DNA of 9,421 nucleotides. Source: JAKVCB01 sp963578605 (GTDB lineage: Bacteria > Planctomycetota > Planctomycetia > Pirellulales > Lacipirellulaceae). The stretch is from contig CAUZEA010000162.1 of NCBI GenBank assembly GCA_963578605.1, positions 1 through 9,421 of the forward strand. The letters run 5' to 3'. Position numbers and translations under genes: made by a program. The notes under the pieces were generated by a model. The model did not search any database. It saw only the letters and a list, made by a program, of their open reading frames with translations, and had not been told where the DNA came from. This document shows, piece after piece, positions 6,774 to 9,421 of the stretch. Position 1 is the first letter of the stretch. The number at the start of each line of letters is the position of its first letter.

Positions 6774-6782
6774 GCTTTTCTT
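6751..6782 (+). terminator. GC-rich hairpin with T-rich tail
   Basis: CCACCGGC (6751-6758) pairs perfectly with GCCGGTGG (6764-6771) over a five-base loop, and GGGCTTTTCTT follows. On the plus strand this has the form of a rho-independent terminator. On the minus strand, downstream of the propeller gene stop at 6819, the hairpin is present but no T run follows it. It may equally be a repeat unit that happens to work as a terminator. Confidence 0.45.
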
Positions 6783-6802
6783 GGCTTGTTGCGTATATGG
6801 CT

Positions 6803-6844
6803 CAGGGCGTTGCCCTGGCTACGGTGAGACTGCGCCGTTGGTGC
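6803..6844. repeat. Two consecutive small hairpins with GTT loops at a gene's 3' end
   Basis: CAGGGC-GTT-GCCCTG (6803-6817) is a perfect 6-bp stem. GCGCC-GTT-GGTGC (6832-6844) is a second stem with one G-T pair. The segment crosses the stop codon (6819-6821) of the minus-strand propeller gene and encodes its last few residues. The paired GTT loops suggest a mobile or repeated palindromic element rather than chance. Confidence 0.45.
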
Positions 6845-8330
6845 GAAGTGATGGTGAAAGGAAACGGATCGCGTACAGATCCGCATCCTTCATCACGAAG
6901 CGCAGGCGGACGACCTGCCCGGCGAGGGCGCTGACATCCGAGCCGGCCTGCCACTTCACCGTCTGCTCGATAGCGTCGCCATAGATTGCGAGACAATCGG
7001 CGAGCGCAAACCCCGGAATGGGGTTGCCGGCTGCATCCCGGATCTCAACCTGGACGCTGCCGACCGCTGAGGTGGAAAAGTTCATGGCCAGCTCCCGTCC
7101 CTCGAAGACGAGCGGCTTGGTGATGAACTCCCCGCCCGCATAGGCGGCGTGCACCGAGACGAAGCCGTCCAACCGCAGGGTCCCCCGCCGAAGCTGCGTG
7201 GGTCTACCCGGGTGTTCCCAGTGCTCGACCCAGTAGACCGACATCTCCTCGGGACCGGTCTGAATCAGCGCCCAGGCCGGCCAATTGTTCCCGTGACCGT
7301 GGCCCCAGTTCAACGGATCGAGGCCGGGGCGGATCCAGCCTTCCATGAAACTTCGGTCGAAGTGGACCCCATCTCGCGAAGACATGAAGACGGCTTCCGA
7401 GAGCGGGCCCACGATGTCGTCACCCGGCTGCCGCCCGGGCACGAACCTCATCACAAACGAGACGAATATGTGGGGCGCCCGATAGTAGGGGAAGGTGGCG
7501 TTGTTGTACAACTGCTCGGTCGGGGCCCCGCCATAGTCCAGCCAATGGAACTCCGACCAGTGCAGGAAGTCGTCCGACGTGTGGGTAGCGATGTCGCGAT
7601 AGCCGTTGCGGAAGCCGCCGCGCTCGAACTCCACATACCGGCCGCGCACGGAGTCCCAGGACACACCACCCTGGCCGTCGAGACCCGGCGAGACGATGAT
7701 CGGCTCGTCCTGCATGGTGGTCCAGTGAATCCCGTCCGGCGACTTGAGGGCCAGCAAGCCGCCGAAGCCTGATTTCATCCCGGTAAACGTTCTCCCTACG
7801 GCCTTGTATCGCGCCTCGGGTGGACAATCGGGGTTGGTGTCCTTGAAGGGCACAAAGGAATCGGAAACGTTCGCGGTGAGGCCGGTGCCCTGGAACACGA
7901 TGTTATTGCTCGTGGTACCGGTCGCCTCGGCTACGTTCAGACCGAGATCGGGCCTGCGCCAGGTTATGCCGTCGCGGCTCTCGGCGTAGCAAGTGACTCT
8001 CTTTCCGTACGGGTTCGGGTCGGTCAGGGGCCGCACGATACCCCAGGCGCAGTAGTACATGCGAAACAGGTCCTCGTCCGAGAACACAGTCACCATCCCG
8101 CTGATCTCGCCTTCCCAGGGTCGGTCGAACGTCATGACGACTTCCCGCCGAGACGGCGAATGCAGCTCCCGGGTGACCCCGGTCATGGACTCGATCAGGT
8201 ACGGGTCCACAAACAGCTCCAGACGCGAGCCGATGGTTCGCACGTTGTCGCCTCTCTCCTGGCACCGCCCGGTGCCTTCAGTCAGCCCAAGAAAAATACA
8301 GCCGGCGACGGCAAGATAGCAGGTTCTCAT
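6819..8330 (-). CDS. Exported glycosidase-like five-bladed beta-propeller protein
   Basis: ATG 8330 gives 503 residues. The start is supported by a signal peptide (MRTCYLAVAGCIFLGL, cleavage probably before about residue 25; VAGC could also be read as a lipobox) and an AAGG upstream. The mature protein begins with SRLELFVDPYLIESM and carries blade motifs SRDGITW (118-124), SPDGIHW (197-203), SDDFLHW (252-258) and SRDGVHF (318-324), in the order seen in the paralogue at 109-1638. A C-terminal beta-sandwich-like region (about 385-490) is the best conserved part, with RLDGFVSV, GGEF, MNFSTS, VEIRDAAGNPIPGF and RLRFVMKDADLYAIRF. GH32/GH43-type folds suggest glycan cleavage or binding, but no catalytic carboxylates can be assigned. 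The tail after RF (LSPSLRTNGAVSP) has no counterpart and is encoded by a palindromic repeat. The gene appears intact. Confidence 0.85.
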   Translation of the reverse strand: MRTCYLAVAGCIFLGLTEGTGRCQERGDNVRTIGSRLELFVDPYLIESMTGVTRELHSPSRREVVMTFDRPWEGEISGMVTVFSDEDLFRMYYCAWGIVRPLTDPNPYGKRVTCYAESRDGITWRRPDLGLNVAEATGTTSNNIVFQGTGLTANVSDSFVPFKDTNPDCPPEARYKAVGRTFTGMKSGFGGLLALKSPDGIHWTTMQDEPIIVSPGLDGQGGVSWDSVRGRYVEFERGGFRNGYRDIATHTSDDFLHWSEFHWLDYGGAPTEQLYNNATFPYYRAPHIFVSFVMRFVPGRQPGDDIVGPLSEAVFMSSRDGVHFDRSFMEGWIRPGLDPLNWGHGHGNNWPAWALIQTGPEEMSVYWVEHWEHPGRPTQLRRGTLRLDGFVSVHAAYAGGEFITKPLVFEGRELAMNFSTSAVGSVQVEIRDAAGNPIPGFALADCLAIYGDAIEQTVKWQAGSDVSALAGQVVRLRFVMKDADLYAIRFLSPSLRTNGAVSP

Positions 8331-8614
8331 CTACGCATACCTTAGTTTTTCCGTTACCTAACGCCTCCGCCGGCCATGCCCCGGCCCGCCTGCCCCCGAG
8401 CAACCACGCGTGACCGTTGCCGCATCTAGAGTACCGCGTCAGTATACCACTCTTTCTGGAAGTAAAACGGTAGGCCCCTCTGTCGAGGTAGTCAATCAAA
8501 GAATCTGAAAGCTTTGGTTCATGCGTCAACGCCGTGAGCAGGTTTCCCTTGCCGGAATGTCAAGAAACTTCGAATCGCAATCGGAATCCCAATCCTACCG
8601 GAACACCTCCCCAC
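8331..8614. other. Intergenic region upstream of the intact propeller gene
   Basis: Between the propeller gene start and the ASPIC/UnbV-type remnant no gene was recognised. An open frame on the minus strand (8278-8529) overlaps the propeller gene start and has no recognisable motif or ribosome binding site. The stretch contains the possible promoter at 8441-8449. Confidence 0.45.
8441..8449 (-). promoter_or_regulatory. Possible extended -10 promoter for the propeller gene
   Basis: On the minus strand TGGTATACT reads as an extended -10 box (TGn plus TATACT), about 110 bases before ATG 8330. No good -35 hexamer is found at the usual distance, so this rests on the -10 alone. Confidence 0.25.
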
Positions 8615-8764
8615 CTACGGCCCCGTCACGGTTACCATCTGATCCACCGCCACGTCGGCAACAATTTGCGTAACGCCGTCGGGGCAGAACACCTCCAGGT
8701 CCACGGGGCCCTTGCTATCGCCCAACGTTGCAAAAGATTTGGGGGTGGCGCAAGACGCCCATGG
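8615..8764 (-). pseudogene. C-terminal 49 codons of an ASPIC/UnbV-domain protein, cut by IS-C
   Basis: The minus strand from 8764 to TAG 8617-8615 encodes 49 residues ending the way ASPIC/UnbV domains do: a FATLGD segment, VDLEVFCPDGVTQ in place of the usual (V)D-x-L-E-V-x-W-P-(D/S)-G-x-x-Q, then VADVAVDQMVTVTGP-stop. This module typically closes large exported proteins that carry FG-GAP/VCBS propeller repeats, which are common in planctomycetes and related bacteria. The tryptophan of the W-P-D-G motif is cysteine here. The frame upstream is IS-C sequence, beginning exactly at the TGACCTGCCCCC terminus at 8765, so the remainder was displaced by the insertion and should lie beyond the window if it still exists. 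No start signal remains. Confidence 0.6.
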
Positions 8765-8793
8765 TGACCTGCCCCCACGGTAGGTACCAGTTG

Positions 8794-9421
8794 TTAAGTT
8801 AGTGTTGACGTAGCCTTTAAGCCAGCCCTGTTTGTTCTCTGAGGCGTAGCCGAAGAGAACGAACAGGGCTGGTTTGTTTCCGGTGCCGGGGGCACGTACC
8901 CCAACGAGCTGTGTGGACGCACGGTGTTGTAGTGCCGCCGCCACCGCTCAATGAGTACCTTGGCCTCCAGGAGTGTGTCGAACTGTTCACGGGCTAATAG
9001 CTCGTCACGGAGCCTACCGCCCGCCGACTCGACGTAGCCGTTTTCCCGCGGACTGCCCGGTTCGATGAACAACGTGCCAACCTCCGCTTGGGCTAGCGAA
9101 CGGCTTTCGCTACGAACTCCGGACCGCGGGCACCGACGCGCAGCGTTGGTCGGCTGCGGATGTGTTCGGGCCTGCCCCGAACGGCAAACAGGTATTGCAA
9201 CACGCCCAGCACGTCCTGGGAAGTAAACGAACGTGCCACTTCCAGCGCCAAGCATTCGCGAGTGTACTCATCGACCACCAACAACAGCCGTAGCTGACGA
9301 CCATCTTCGGTCCGATCCGACACGAAGTCGTACGACCAGACATGGTCCTTATGCTCTGCCCGGTGACGTACACAGCTATTCTCGCTGCCACCAGAGAAAC
9401 GACGGCGGCGATGCTGTTTTC
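8794..9421 (-). pseudogene. IS3-family transposase OrfB (DDE integrase core), decayed
   Basis: The frame open from the window edge to 9094 encodes HVWSYDFVSDRTEDGR (first catalytic Asp), then VVDEYTRECLALEVARSF and FAVRGRPEHIRS, the classic IS3-family rve core. It ends at TAG 9096-9094, straight after GPEFVAKAVR. A second frame (read from about 9103 to TGA at 8794) continues with LAQAEVGTLFIEPGSP, ENGYVES (catalytic Glu) and VRPHSSLGYVPP. Three lesions are visible: the frame break near 9094-9105; a loss of the second catalytic Asp, since the usual IRSDNGPEF reads RSRPTLRVGARGPEF, about seven codons longer; and ENGYVESFNG reading ENGYVESAGG. The enzyme should be inactive. The C-terminal tail is formed partly by the inverted repeat at 8822-8872. 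Confidence 0.8.
8822..8872. repeat. 19-bp inverted repeat within IS-C
   Basis: CCAGCCCTGTTTGTTCTCT (8822-8840) pairs with the arm 8854-8872 at 18 of 19 positions, the exception being a T opposite G (a wobble pair in RNA). The 13-base centre has its own small GGC-GTA-GCC stem. It overlaps the OrfB tail and is followed on the plus strand by TTTGTTT. Confidence 0.8.

Larger units (their letters stand above)
8765..9421 (-). mobile_element. Right end of an IS3-family element (IS-C), partial
   Basis: The right terminus is at 8765, where the plus strand reads TGACCTGCCCCC, an inverted-repeat end similar to that of IS-A at 125. Moving right, the element contains the end of OrfB (stop 8794) and its integrase core, and continues past the window edge. 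Its left flank is the interrupted ASPIC/UnbV-type gene. IS-A and IS-C lie in the same orientation with 8.6 kb between them. Because only opposite ends are seen, identity of the two elements cannot be tested here. Confidence 0.75.

Noticed and set aside
6658..6844. CRISPR array
   Set aside because: Only two copies of an 18-bp repeat, each tied to different palindromes, with no regular spacers and no cas gene.
7149..7772. 207-codon open frame on the plus strand
   Set aside because: Shadow of the intact propeller gene at 6819-8330; no protein-like features.
8278..8529. 83-codon open frame on the minus strand
   Set aside because: It overlaps the signal-peptide start of the propeller gene in another frame and has no family features.

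Overview
The window looks like chromosomal DNA from a planctomycete or a similar bacterium rich in exported proteins. This is inferred from style. It holds long, signal-peptide-bearing, beta-rich proteins of unknown function, two paralogous five-bladed-propeller (glycosidase-like) proteins, IS3-family elements of a type common in that phylum, and clusters of short GC-rich palindromes between genes. No rRNA or tRNA gene, CRISPR array, phage gene or plasmid gene was seen.

Layout, left to right. (1) 1-125: the left end and first 16 codons of an IS3-like element (IS-A) on the minus strand, running out of the window. Its terminal inverted repeat cuts off the last residues of the next gene. (2) 109-1638 (minus): a glycosidase-like beta-propeller protein, damaged at its 3' end by IS-A and with no normal start codon in front of its signal peptide. 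(3) 1717-2292: mostly non-coding, but ending in a miniature remnant of a Gfo/Idh/MocA oxidoreductase gene (2125-2292, plus). (4) 2313-5627 (plus): one intact gene for a 1104-residue exported multidomain protein (discoidin-like, CARDB-like, barrel-like centre, CARDB-like, long beta-rich C-terminus). (5) 5791-6333: a minus-strand gene for an exported Ig-like protein, reduced to its signal peptide and its last 70 residues, with an IS3 fragment (IS-B) between the two pieces. (6) 6334-6818: intergenic DNA full of palindromes and an 18-bp direct repeat. (7) 6819-8330 (minus): an intact paralogue of the first propeller gene. (8) 8331-8614: intergenic. (9) 8615-8764 (minus): the last 49 codons of an ASPIC/UnbV-type protein, cut by a third IS (IS-C, 8765 to the window end) whose transposase is itself decayed.

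The surviving genes probably encode secreted proteins acting on, or binding, polysaccharide; this is inferred from domain architecture. No pathway can be named. The clearest story is genome decay. At least four genes are broken, three of them at IS boundaries, and the only apparently intact genes are the 1104-residue protein and the second propeller protein. I did not see a defence system, biosynthetic cluster or other complete new system. The most unusual intact item is the 1104-residue protein and its possible partnership with the two propeller paralogues.
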